Source: Kiritimatiellia bacterium (lineage in GTDB: Bacteria > Verrucomicrobiota > Kiritimatiellia > RFP12 > UBA1067). Taken from it: a DNA stretch of 42,737 nucleotides. Position numbers and translations under genes: made by a program. Position 1 is the first letter of the stretch, and each line of letters opens with the position of its first letter. Positions 32,598 through 39,870 of this stretch are shown piece by piece. Below the pieces are notes generated by a model that had not been told where the DNA came from, did no database searches, and worked only from the letters and a program-made list of their open reading frames with translations. Location: NCBI GenBank assembly GCA_016296065.1, contig JAEDKA010000032.1, forward strand, positions 1 through 42,737, in the 5' to 3' direction.

Positions 32598-33713
32598 CTA
32601 CAGGTTCTTCGGGATGAGATAGGCCGCGATTCCAAAACATGCCGCGACCGGGAGCCATATGAGGAACTCGGGGTGGATGGAATAGTTCTTCTGCATCGAT
32701 AGCATGAGGATGACGACCATGTAGTATCCGAGCGAGATGGCGAGCGATATCGCCATGCCTATCGAGCTCTCCTTGCGCTGCGCCTTTATGCCGAGCGGGA
32801 CGCCGACAAGGACGAAGCATATCGACGCCATAGCGAACACGAACCGCTTCGAGAGCTCCGTCTTCGTCTTCGAGAGGTCCCTCCTCACGAACTTCCTCTC
32901 CGCGCTCCTCACCTTGCCCTCGGCGCGCATGGTCTTCACAAGCTTAGACTGCGCCGCAATCTTCGCGGTGATCTCGCCGAAGTCCAGGTCCTTGTCCTTC
33001 TTGTTGTACTTGACTTCCTTTATCGCGTCCTTCACTACGTAGGGGAAGCGGTTCGCGCGGGCCATTGTCGGATGATCCTCGTCGATCGGGTCGACCGTCA
33101 TCTGGTACAGGTCGAGGCGGATGTCCTTCCCCTCGCTCACGACGAGCGCCTTCGAGGCGGTGATCATGCGGTCCACCTTCTGCGAGTAGTCCAGCACCAC
33201 CAGGTCGTACAGCCAGTTGCCCTCCTTCGCGCCGAAGTACAGCTTCATCTTCGGGAAGTCGTCGATGACATGCCCCGGCTCGAGGAGGTCGATTCCCGTG
33301 TTCACCGACACCTTCGTCTTGAGGCTGCGCCTCACCTCGTGTCCGCGCGGAACGATCTCGTTGTTGATGAAGACTCCCAGCACGACGCAGACGACAGAGA
33401 ACAGAATCGGCCACTTCATCACGGAGAGGAGGTTAACCCCGCAAGAGCGCATCGCGGCGATTTCGCTGTCCGCGCTCATGCGCGAGAACACCAGCACGCT
33501 CGACACGAGAAGCGCGAGCGGCATGGTCCACTGCATCGTCTCCGGGAAACTCACTAGCGCGAACTGCCCGATGAGGGAAGGCGAGACGCCTTCGAGGATG
33601 AACCCCACGATCTGCACCATCAGCCCGATCGTGAGCACGAACGAAAGCACCAGGAACGCGAGCAGGAAGCTCGAGAGGAATGACCCGAATACGTATCGCT
33701 CGATTGTCTTCAA
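32598..33713 (-). CDS. lptF: LptF/LptG-family lipopolysaccharide export permease
   Basis: A 371-aa YjgP/YjgQ permease, partner to the gene at 87-1184. Three N-terminal membrane segments (about 12-37, 62-77, 100-117), a periplasmic domain of about 150 residues and three C-terminal segments are visible, with TIERYVFGSFLSSFLLAFL at the start and FSRMSADSEIAAMRSCGVN, which matches family pattern. The start codon is TTG at 33713 and it belongs to the octanucleotide-repeat tract joining tyrS to lptF; no other start fits the family N-terminus. Its neighbour lpxA makes lipid A, so biosynthesis and export are linked. F versus G is a guess. Confidence 0.9.
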   Translation of the reverse strand: MKTIERYVFGSFLSSFLLAFLVLSFVLTIGLMVQIVGFILEGVSPSLIGQFALVSFPETMQWTMPLALLVSSVLVFSRMSADSEIAAMRSCGVNLLSVMKWPILFSVVCVVLGVFINNEIVPRGHEVRRSLKTKVSVNTGIDLLEPGHVIDDFPKMKLYFGAKEGNWLYDLVVLDYSQKVDRMITASKALVVSEGKDIRLDLYQMTVDPIDEDHPTMARANRFPYVVKDAIKEVKYNKKDKDLDFGEITAKIAAQSKLVKTMRAEGKVRSAERKFVRRDLSKTKTELSKRFVFAMASICFVLVGVPLGIKAQRKESSIGMAISLAISLGYYMVVILMLSMQKNYSIHPEFLIWLPVAACFGIAAYLIPKNL

Positions 33714-33740
33714 CCCCTCAACCTTTCAGCCTTTCAACTC
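33711..33740. repeat. Octanucleotide repeat tract overlapping the tyrS stop and lptF start
   Basis: On minus the tract reads GAGTTGAA, AGGCTGAA, AGGTTGAG, GGGTTGAA. The TGA ending tyrS (33734-33736) and the TTG starting lptF (33711-33713) are both supplied by repeat units. Confidence 0.75.
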
Positions 33741-34978
33741 ACCTTAAGCACGAAGTAGTTCTTCTTGCCGGAACGGAGAACCGCCACGCCGTCCTTCACG
33801 TCGCCCTCGGCGAAAACGCGGTTCGCGTCGATCTTCGCGTCGTTGAGCGAAAGGCCGCCCTGCTGCGCCATGCGCCTCGCCTCGCCGTTCGACTTGAACA
33901 TCCCCGCCGCGGCCGCGACGGCATAGACCTGCTTGCCGACGCAGTCCGCGAGCTTCACGTCCGCGCTCGGGACGTTCTCCGCCTTCGCGACGTCCGCCGC
34001 GCTCTTCTTGGCGTAGAGCGCCTCCGTCGCCTCCTGCGCCTTCCTGAGCCCCTCCTCGCCGTGCACGAGCCGCGTGAGCTCCTCGGCGAGCGCCTTCTGC
34101 GGAATGCGCGCCTCGGGATGGGCCTTCATCTCCGCCTCGAGCGCCGCGATCTCGCCCAGCGAGCGCATCGAGAACACCTTGAGGTAGCGGATCACGTCCG
34201 CGTCGGGCGTGCGGAGGAAGTACTGGTACCAGTCGAACACCGGCGTCATCTCTCCGTTCATGAAGAGCGCGTTGCCCTCGCTCTTGCCGAACTTCTTGCC
34301 CGTCGAGTCGAGGAGAAGCGGGAACGTGAGGCCGTAGGCGGACTTGCCGCGCATCTTGCGGACGAGGTCCGTTCCCGCGGTGATGTTGCCCCACTGGTCC
34401 GCGCCGCCAACCTCCATCTGGCAGCCGTAGTTGTCGTAGAGGTGCAGGAAGTCGTTGCCCTGGAGTATCTGGTAGGAGAACTCGGTGAACGTGAGCGCGC
34501 CCTCGCTCGCCTCGAGGCGCTTCTTGACGGATTCCTTCGCGAGCATCTGCGGCACGCGGAAGTTGATCGCGATGTCCCGCAGGAACTCGATCGCGCTCGT
34601 GCCCTTGTACCAGTCGTAGTTGTCTACCATCACCGCGGCGTTCGGTCCGTCGAAGTCGAGAATGCGCGAGAGGTTCTCGCGGATGCCCTTCTTGTTCTCC
34701 TCTACCTGCTCGACAGTGAGCATGTTGCGCTCGGCGGACTTCCCACTCGGATCTCCGATAAGCCCTGTCGCGCCGCCCACGAGCGCGATCACCTTGTGCC
34801 CGGCGAGCTGAAGACGCCTTAGGACTATTATCGAGACGAGGTTGCCGGCCTGGAGCGAACGCGCCGAAGGGTCGAAGCCGCAGTACACGGTCATCGGACT
34901 CTCAAGTGCATTCTCTATCTCCGGATCGGTCAGCGATTCTACGAGTCCGCGGGCCTTCAGTTCGTCTATAAGCTTCAT
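33734..34978 (-). CDS. tyrS: Tyrosyl-tRNA synthetase
   Basis: A 414-aa class Ic synthetase. The Rossmann domain has YCGFDPSARSLQAGNLVSI, then LVGGATGLIGDPSGKSAER, tyrosine-site YQILQGNDFLHLYDN and GGADQWGNITAGTDLVRK, and the KMSKS-like loop KFGKSEGN (229-235). The S4-like C-terminal domain follows (about 345-410). The HIGH motif, normally HLGH or HIGN after SL, reads QAGN at 43-46, so its first His is replaced by Gln. Start ATG 34978, with no Shine-Dalgarno but 36 nt after the tRNA-Arg, from whose strong promoter it may be read. Ends inside the repeat tract shared with lptF. Confidence 0.95.
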   Translation of the reverse strand: MKLIDELKARGLVESLTDPEIENALESPMTVYCGFDPSARSLQAGNLVSIIVLRRLQLAGHKVIALVGGATGLIGDPSGKSAERNMLTVEQVEENKKGIRENLSRILDFDGPNAAVMVDNYDWYKGTSAIEFLRDIAINFRVPQMLAKESVKKRLEASEGALTFTEFSYQILQGNDFLHLYDNYGCQMEVGGADQWGNITAGTDLVRKMRGKSAYGLTFPLLLDSTGKKFGKSEGNALFMNGEMTPVFDWYQYFLRTPDADVIRYLKVFSMRSLGEIAALEAEMKAHPEARIPQKALAEELTRLVHGEEGLRKAQEATEALYAKKSAADVAKAENVPSADVKLADCVGKQVYAVAAAAGMFKSNGEARRMAQQGGLSLNDAKIDANRVFAEGDVKDGVAVLRSGKKNYFVLKVS

Positions 34979-35014
34979 TTTTTCGTCTCGGGCAGATACT
35001 TTTTTGATGTTTGC

Positions 35015-35091
35015 TGGCGGTCCTGGCGGGACTCGAACCCACTACCCGCTGCTTAGAAGGCAGCTGCTCTGTCCAGATGAGCTACAGGACC
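35015..35091 (-). tRNA. tRNA-Arg (anticodon UCU)
   Basis: A 77-nt cloverleaf including an encoded CCA (35015-35017). The acceptor GGTCCTG pairs with CAGGACC, the anticodon arm is GCTGC-CTTCTAA-GCAGC with anticodon TCT, and the T-arm contains GGGTTCGAGTCCC. It decodes AGA. It sits between nrdG and tyrS with its own strong promoter. Confidence 0.97.
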
Positions 35092-35113
35092 ATACAATTC
35101 AACTTGTCGGTAA

Positions 35114-35143
35114 ATTATATCACTACATATCGCAGACTGTCAA
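35114..35143 (-). promoter_or_regulatory. Strong promoter of tRNA-Arg (possibly also tyrS)
   Basis: On minus, a perfect TTGACA (35138-35143), an 18-nt spacer and a perfect TATAAT (35114-35119) with extended TGA. It is the best sigma70 promoter in the window and lies 22 nt before the tRNA. Confidence 0.8.
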
Positions 35144-35191
35144 CGCCGGGCACAACGCACGTTTTTGCGATATAGGGAAAGTCCGTGCCCG

Positions 35192-35677
35192 TCAGCGCAG
35201 GCGGATGATGCGCTGGTTGGAGCTGCCGCGGAACTGGAGGGAGATGTCCTTCTTGGCCTCGAGGAAGGGACCGTCAACGAGAACGTCGGCGAGCGACAGC
35301 ATCTCGTCCGTCACCTCGGTGCGCCAGCGCGACTCGGCCTTCAGGTCCGTCTCGAGGACGCATCCCGTGTATATCCAGAGCGTCTTCGCGTCGCCGAACT
35401 TCTCGCGGAAGCGCCGGAGAAGCGGCATCAGCGCGCGCTGGTTCTCCGGCTCCATCGGCTCGCCGCCAAGGATCGTGAGCCCGTCGATGAAGTCGGGCTC
35501 GAGGGCGGCGAGGATCTCGTTCTCCGTCTTCTTCGTGAAAGGCTCACCGTAGGCGAAGTCCCACGCCGCCTCGTTGAAGCACCCCTTGCAGTGGTGCGTG
35601 CATCCCGAGACGAAGAGGGAGACCCTCACTCCCTCTCCGTTCGCGATGTCGCAGGTTCTGACGGACGCGTAGTTCAC
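35192..35677 (-). CDS. nrdG: Anaerobic ribonucleotide reductase activating protein NrdG
   Basis: A 161-aa radical-SAM activase that generates the glycyl radical on NrdD. The cluster motif is CTHHCKGC (Cys26, 30, 33), followed by WDFAYGEPF and the SAM-contact region LTILGGEPME. The start is GTG at 35677, overlapping the nrdD stop as GTGA, so the pair is translationally coupled; choosing that start gives the family's normal N-terminus (YASVRTCDIANGEGVRVSLFVSG). With nrdD it implies DNA precursor synthesis without oxygen. Confidence 0.95.
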   Translation of the reverse strand: MNYASVRTCDIANGEGVRVSLFVSGCTHHCKGCFNEAAWDFAYGEPFTKKTENEILAALEPDFIDGLTILGGEPMEPENQRALMPLLRRFREKFGDAKTLWIYTGCVLETDLKAESRWRTEVTDEMLSLADVLVDGPFLEAKKDISLQFRGSSNQRIIRLR

Positions 35678-37863
35678 GACACGTGCAGCACGCGCTCCTT
35701 GATCTCCTGCGTGCGGCCCTGGTTCCAGAACTGGGAGCCGATGTATCCACACGTGCGGCGCGCGACGTTGAGCTTCGCCTCGTCCGTGTTGCCGCACTTC
35801 GGGCAGCGCCACACGAGCTTGCCGCTCTCGTCCTTGACGATCTCGATCTCGCCGTCGAAGCCGCACACCTGGCAGTAGTCGCTCTTCGTGTTCAGCTCGG
35901 CGTACATGATGTTGTCGTAGATGAACTTCATGATCGAGAGGACCGCCTTCAGGTTGTTCTGCATGTTCGGCACCTCGACGTACGAGATCGCGCCGCCGGG
36001 CGAGAGCTTCTGGAACTTCGCCTCGAGCTCGAGCTTCTTGAACGCGTCGATCGGCTCCGTAACGTGGACGTGATAGGAGTTCGTGATGTAGTTCCTGTCC
36101 GTGATGCCCTTGATGACGCCGAAGCGCGCCTGGAGGCACTTCGCGAACTTGTAGGTCGTCGACTCGAGCGGCGTGCCGTAGAGGGAGTAGTCGATGTTCT
36201 CGGCCTTCTTCCACTTCGCCGTGTACTCGTTGAGCTTCTTCATGATCTCCAGGCCGAGCTTCTCGCCCTCCGGCTCGGTGAGCTTCTTGCCGTTGAGCGC
36301 GAGTACGCACTCCCAGAGGCCCGCGTAGCCGAGCGAGATCGTGGAGTATCCGCCGTGCAGGTACTTGTCGATCTTCTCGCCCTTCTTGAGGCGGGTGAGC
36401 GCGCCGTACTGCCAGAGAATCGGCGCCGCGTCGGAGAGAGTGCCCGTGAGGCGCTCGTGGCGGCACTGCAGCGCCTTGTGGCAGAGTTCGCAGCGCTCGC
36501 CGAAGATCTCCCAGAACTTCTTCATGTCGCCGTGCGCCGAAAGCGCGACGTCGACGAGGTTGAGAGTGACGACGCCCTGGTTGAAGCGCCCGTAGTACTT
36601 GGGCTTCCCGTTCTCGTCGACGTACGGGGTGAGGAACGAGCGGCAGCCCATGCACGTGTAGACGTTGCCGTTTCCGTTCTTGTCGACCTTGTACTCGAGC
36701 ATCTTCTTCGCGGAGATGTAGTCTGGGACCATGCGCTTGGCCGTGCACTTCGCGGCGAGCTCGGTCAGGTACCAGTACTTCGACTTCTCGGTGATGTTCT
36801 GCGGCTCGAGGACGTAGATGAGCTTCGGGAACGCCGGCGTGATGTAGACGCCCTGCTCGTTCTTGACGCCCTTGATGCGCTCGTTGAGGACCTCCTCGAT
36901 GATCATCGCGAGATCCGCGCGCTCGCGGTCGCTCCTCGCCTCGCCGAGGTACATGTACACCGTCACGAACGGAGCCTGCCCGTTCGTCGTCATGAGCGTG
37001 ACGACCTGGTACTGGATCGTCTGCACGCCCTTCTCGATCTCCTTCCTGACGCGCTTCTCGACGATCTTGTCGAAGTCCTTCTTGGCCATCTTGACGCCCG
37101 CGCCCTCGCACTCGTCCTTGAGCTCCTTCTGGATCGCCTTGCGCGACACGTCGACGAACGGCGCGAGGTGGGTGAGCGAGATGGACTGGCCGCCGTACTG
37201 GTTGGACGCGACCTGCGCGATGATCTGCGTCGCGATGTTGCACGCGGTGGAGAAGCTCTTCGGCTTCTCGATCATCGTGCCGGAAATCACGGTGCCGTTC
37301 TGCAGCATGTCCTCGAGGTTCACGAGGTCGCAGTTGTGCATGTGCTGCGCGTAGTAGTCCATGTCGTGGAAATGGATGATGCCCTCCTTGTGGGCCTGCA
37401 CCACGTCCGCCGGAAGAAGAAGCCTCGCCGAGACGTCCTTCGACACCTCGCCCGCCATGTAGTCGCGCTGGACCGAGTTGATCGTCGGGTTCTTGTTGGA
37501 GTTCTCCTGCTTCACGTCCTCGTTGTTGCACTCAATGAGCGAGAGGATCTGCTTGTCGGTCGTGTTCGCGTGACGCAACAACTGCTGCTTGTAACGATAG
37601 ACGATATACTTCTTCGCAATCTCCTTGGCACCAAACTCCATCAGTTTCGTCTCAACGACATCCTGAATCTCTTCAACCGTCATCGCACGATCACGCGCCG
37701 CGCACACGCCCGCGACTTCCTCCGCGATCAGCTTGATACGGCCCTCGCTCAACGCGTCCTTGTAATCCACAACCGCCGAGGCCTTGCGGATCGCGTTCTC
37801 GATCTTCGTAACGTCGAATACCACTTCCTGACCGCTACGCTTGATGATCTTCATCGACTTCAT
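35674..37863 (-). CDS. nrdD: Anaerobic ribonucleoside-triphosphate reductase (class III) NrdD
   Basis: A 729-aa class III reductase making dNTPs from NTPs with formate as likely reductant. An ATP-cone regulatory domain lies at about 1-95 (IKRSGQEVVFDVTKIENAI). The barrel includes HFHDMDYYAQHMHNCDL, TACNIATQIIAQVASNQYGGQ and YTCMGCRSFLTPY. Near the C-terminus come a four-Cys zinc site (CQVC about 648, CPKC about 670) and the glycyl-radical loop RRTCGYIGSQFWNQG. The 5' quarter is less GC-rich than the rest and the leader is very AT-rich, with no Shine-Dalgarno. A Bacteroidetes-like promoter and NrdR-like boxes lie upstream, so recent transfer is possible. ATG at 37863 is used; ATG at 37854 also fits. 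Confidence 0.95.
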   Translation of the reverse strand: MKSMKIIKRSGQEVVFDVTKIENAIRKASAVVDYKDALSEGRIKLIAEEVAGVCAARDRAMTVEEIQDVVETKLMEFGAKEIAKKYIVYRYKQQLLRHANTTDKQILSLIECNNEDVKQENSNKNPTINSVQRDYMAGEVSKDVSARLLLPADVVQAHKEGIIHFHDMDYYAQHMHNCDLVNLEDMLQNGTVISGTMIEKPKSFSTACNIATQIIAQVASNQYGGQSISLTHLAPFVDVSRKAIQKELKDECEGAGVKMAKKDFDKIVEKRVRKEIEKGVQTIQYQVVTLMTTNGQAPFVTVYMYLGEARSDRERADLAMIIEEVLNERIKGVKNEQGVYITPAFPKLIYVLEPQNITEKSKYWYLTELAAKCTAKRMVPDYISAKKMLEYKVDKNGNGNVYTCMGCRSFLTPYVDENGKPKYYGRFNQGVVTLNLVDVALSAHGDMKKFWEIFGERCELCHKALQCRHERLTGTLSDAAPILWQYGALTRLKKGEKIDKYLHGGYSTISLGYAGLWECVLALNGKKLTEPEGEKLGLEIMKKLNEYTAKWKKAENIDYSLYGTPLESTTYKFAKCLQARFGVIKGITDRNYITNSYHVHVTEPIDAFKKLELEAKFQKLSPGGAISYVEVPNMQNNLKAVLSIMKFIYDNIMYAELNTKSDYCQVCGFDGEIEIVKDESGKLVWRCPKCGNTDEAKLNVARRTCGYIGSQFWNQGRTQEIKERVLHVS

Positions 37864-37904
37864 AGTTTTAGCTGTTTTTATTAGTTGTTATGGTTTTTAC
37901 GGCG

Positions 37905-37935
37905 CAAATATACCTTCTATAGGGGTCTTGAACAA
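37905..37935 (-). promoter_or_regulatory. Bacteroidetes-like promoter of nrdD
   Basis: On minus, TATATTTG (37905-37912) matches the Bacteroidetes -7 consensus TAnnTTTG, with TTG at 37933-37935 and a 20-nt spacer. An A-rich leader of about 40 nt without a Shine-Dalgarno follows, another Bacteroidetes habit. Other promoters in this window are sigma70-like TATAAT types, so this one stands apart. Confidence 0.5.
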
Positions 37936-37941
37936 TATGAT

Positions 37942-38032
37942 ACACTAAATCTTGTATGTGCGCAAGGGGGAAATTATAAAAAGTTTTCAACAGGTTGTGT
38001 ACATCAATCGTTTGAAATACAAGAAATTGTGT
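37942..38032. promoter_or_regulatory. NrdR-box-like sites upstream of nrdD
   Basis: Against the NrdR consensus acaCwAtATaTwGtgt, 37942-37957 matches 13 of 16, 38017-38032 matches 13 of 16, and 37985-38000 matches 10 of 16. The latter two are separated by exactly 16 bp, the spacing known for paired NrdR boxes. The first site touches the -35 side of the promoter. No nrdR gene is in the window. Confidence 0.45.
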
Positions 38033-38159
38033 ATTTCTGATAAAAAACTCAAATTCTCGCTCAATTGCCCTATATCTTCACTTTTATTCACTTTTAGATA
38101 CTATGCCGAAGTCTAAGACAATCATGCGTCACAAAGCCATCTCGGACTCAGCCACAATA

Positions 38160-39530
38160 TCACTTCTTGAGGCGGTCACGGAGATCTTTATCACGGAGTT
38201 TGCGGTGGAATGTAATGGCGAAACGATGCGCTTCGTCACGAAGGCGAGTGCAGACGAAGAGCGACTGGGAGTCGCGGGGGAGGAGAATTGAGTTGGAGTT
38301 AAGAGTTGGAGTTGGAGAAAGGCGGGACTCAGGATCAAGGACAATCTCCTCCTGGCGTTCGGCGAGACCGACCGTCGGGATATCGGAAAGACCAAGCGCC
38401 GCGAGCGCGGCACGAGTGGCGCGGAGCTGCGTCACACCGCCATCGCAGATGATCAGATCTGGTTTCTGATTGAAGGTTGAGGTTGAATCAGAATCTCCAT
38501 TCGCTACCTCAGACCTCAACCTATCACTATGCGTAAACCGCCGAGTAATGACTTCCGCCATCGAACGCGGATCGTCTGCGCCCTCAATCGTCTTGATCTT
38601 GAAATGACGGTAATAGCGCTTGTCAGGAAGCCCATCCCTCGCAACCACCAGCGAAGCGACAGAATGCGTGCCGAAAAGATTGGAGATGTCGTAGCATTCA
38701 ATCCAGCGGGGCGGCTTGGCAAGTCCGATCGCTTTCGCAAGTTCGACAATCCCCTGCTCGGCGCTCTCCTTCATCATCTCGGGCGAGTGCCGGACAAAGT
38801 TGTGCTTCGTCATCTCCTTAAGCGCGAAATACGTGTCACGAAGCTTCGCCGCAGCCTCATAGTCGCCCCTCTCGGACGCCGCCTTCATCGCCACTCCGAC
38901 CTCGGCAATAACCGACGGACGCTTCCCGTCTAGGAATTCGCACGCCTCCTCAAACCGCGCACGATACTCAGCAGACCCAATCCTGCCAACGCACGGCGCC
39001 GAACAGTTACGGATAATATCCGCCGAGCAGTGCTTATGCGCCTCAGCATCGGGACACTCACAACGACAGTTGCGAATACCGTACTTCTTCTCAACGAAAT
39101 CCTTGGCAGCGCGGACCACGGGACTTGAAGGGAACGGACCGAAGTATCTCGCCCCGTCGTCCTTCACCTGCCGCACGCAGCTGAAACGCGGCACTTTCGC
39201 CGCGGTGTCTGCCCGGAGCGCGAGATACCGCTTGTCATCGCGCATCAGAATATTGAAGTGCGGCTTGTACTTCTTGATGAGCGAAGCTTCTGTCAGAAGC
39301 GACTCGGCCTCATTACGAACCGTCATGAACTCGAAGTCGTAGATCGTGTCCACCATCGAACGGACCTTCGGAGCATGATGCGCACCCGCGCGGAAATAGC
39401 TAGATACGCGACGTCGGAGGTTCTTGGCCTTGCCGACATAAATGATCACGCCCCGGCGATCTCGCATGAGATAACAGCCGGGGCGCTCGGGAACTTCTTT
39501 TAGTCGCTCTCTAATTAACGAGCTAACCAT
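38160..39530 (-). CDS. uvrC: Excinuclease ABC subunit C, short form without C-terminal HhH
   Basis: UvrC makes both incisions around UvrAB-marked lesions. The 456-aa protein has the GIY-YIG nuclease (PGCYLMRDRRGVIIYVGKAKNLRRRVSSYF), the Cys-containing region CRCECPDAEAHKHCSADIIRNCSAPCVGRI, a UVR segment and the RNase H-like nuclease (IECYDISNLFGTHSVASLVV; PDLIICDGG; RDEAHRFAITFHR). Family members usually run to about 600 aa with a helix-hairpin-helix pair; here the protein stops 10 residues after the FHR motif and no HhH remains in other frames. Residues of about 335-354 and 404-415 are insertions encoded by tandem-repeat DNA. The start at 39530 follows GGAG closely; upstream in-frame sequence to 39584 is repeat-derived. 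Confidence 0.92.
   Translation of the reverse strand: MVSSLIRERLKEVPERPGCYLMRDRRGVIIYVGKAKNLRRRVSSYFRAGAHHAPKVRSMVDTIYDFEFMTVRNEAESLLTEASLIKKYKPHFNILMRDDKRYLALRADTAAKVPRFSCVRQVKDDGARYFGPFPSSPVVRAAKDFVEKKYGIRNCRCECPDAEAHKHCSADIIRNCSAPCVGRIGSAEYRARFEEACEFLDGKRPSVIAEVGVAMKAASERGDYEAAAKLRDTYFALKEMTKHNFVRHSPEMMKESAEQGIVELAKAIGLAKPPRWIECYDISNLFGTHSVASLVVARDGLPDKRYYRHFKIKTIEGADDPRSMAEVITRRFTHSDRLRSEVANGDSDSTSTFNQKPDLIICDGGVTQLRATRAALAALGLSDIPTVGLAERQEEIVLDPESRLSPTPTLNSNSILLPRDSQSLFVCTRLRDEAHRFAITFHRKLRDKDLRDRLKK
38285..38320. repeat. Repeat tract inside uvrC (distal)
   Basis: GAGTTGGAGTTAAGAGTTGG on plus, then GAGTTGGAG: a 6-7-nt tandem tract within the coding sequence. It encodes SPTPTLNSNS between the conserved LDPE and LLPRDSQSLF blocks of UvrC. 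Confidence 0.65.
38468..38526. repeat. Repeat tract inside uvrC (proximal)
   Basis: ATTGAAGGTTGAGGTTGAAT on plus, then after about 20 nt ACCTCAGACCTCAACCTAT. The two halves are partly inverted (GGTTGAGGT/ACCTCAACC). It encodes a loop of about 20 residues just before the PDLIICDGG motif. Confidence 0.55.
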
Positions 39531-39597
39531 CTCCACATTTCGTGATTCGCGGTTCGTGATCACCAACCACGATTCACCAATCACCAGTCACGAATCA
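39531..39597. repeat. Heptanucleotide repeat spacer between tatA and uvrC, with internal dyad
   Basis: On minus, heptads TGATTCG, TGACTGG, TGATTGG, TGAATCG, TGGTTGG, TGATCAC, GAACCGC, GAATCAC run in phase. The tatA stop codon is the first TGA of the tract. Around TGATCA the two sides are about 12 of 15 complementary, so the tract may fold into a hairpin. Confidence 0.75.
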
Positions 39598-39810
39598 AGC
39601 CAGTTCCTTGGCAGGCTCCTCAACCTTGGCCTTTTCTGACTCCTTCTCCTCCGCCTCACCCTCGGCAAGCCCCTTCTTGAATTCGCCCTTGGCCTTGCCT
39701 AAACTGCGCGCGAGTTCGGGAATCTTCTTGCCGCCGAACAACAGCGCAATCACGACGATGCAGATGATGATCTGCCACGGACCCATGTTCTGAAGAAAGC
39801 CGAAAATCAT
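39595..39810 (-). CDS. tatA: Sec-independent translocase TatA/TatE-type subunit
   Basis: A 71-aa protein with one N-terminal membrane segment (QIIICIVVIALLF), the FGGKKIPELARSLGKAKGEFKKG amphipathic helix that defines TatA/E, and a charged Glu/Lys C-terminus. It forms the Tat pore for folded proteins. TatB and TatC are not in the window. A Tat-like leader occurs at 5146-5265, consistent with a working Tat system. The ATG at 39810 follows AAGGAG; the leader is about 18 nt. Confidence 0.9.
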   Translation of the reverse strand: MIFGFLQNMGPWQIIICIVVIALLFGGKKIPELARSLGKAKGEFKKGLAEGEAEEKESEKAKVEEPAKELA

Positions 39811-39835
39811 TTTATGTTCTCCTTGTCTTGCCCAT

Positions 39836-39844
39836 ATGATACCA
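39836..39844 (-). promoter_or_regulatory. Extended -10 promoter of tatA
   Basis: TGGTATCAT on minus, 25 nt before the tatA ATG. Unlike the leaderless group it leaves room for a leader, and that leader has a Shine-Dalgarno. Confidence 0.5.
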
Positions 39845-39870
39845 AATCCTCCATCCTAAAATCAAGTAGT

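Larger units (their letters stand above)
37864..38159. other. AT-rich regulatory region upstream of nrdD
   Basis: About 300 nt without a credible gene. It is the most AT-rich stretch here and holds the nrdD promoter and NrdR-like boxes (separate entries). A tandem 10-nt repeat (AAAAGTGAAT, AAAAGTGAAG on minus) lies near 38080-38099. The open frame on plus at 38103-38291 overlaps the end of uvrC and has no family signature. Confidence 0.6.

Noticed and set aside
35015..35091. tRNA-Arg as an integration site
   Set aside because: No partial 3' tRNA duplicate or integrase was found nearby.
35683..37884. A 733-codon plus-strand open frame opposite nrdD
   Set aside because: NrdD is strongly supported and the opposite frame has Leu/Arg/Val-rich low complexity without motifs.
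37960..38040. Replication origin with DnaA boxes in the AT-rich stretch
   Set aside because: I found no run of TTATnCACA boxes and no dnaA/dnaN context; NrdR-like sites explain the palindromic words better.
38103..38291. Plus-strand 62-codon frame near the uvrC end
   Set aside because: It overlaps the uvrC 3' coding region and the regulatory stretch, has no Shine-Dalgarno and no family.
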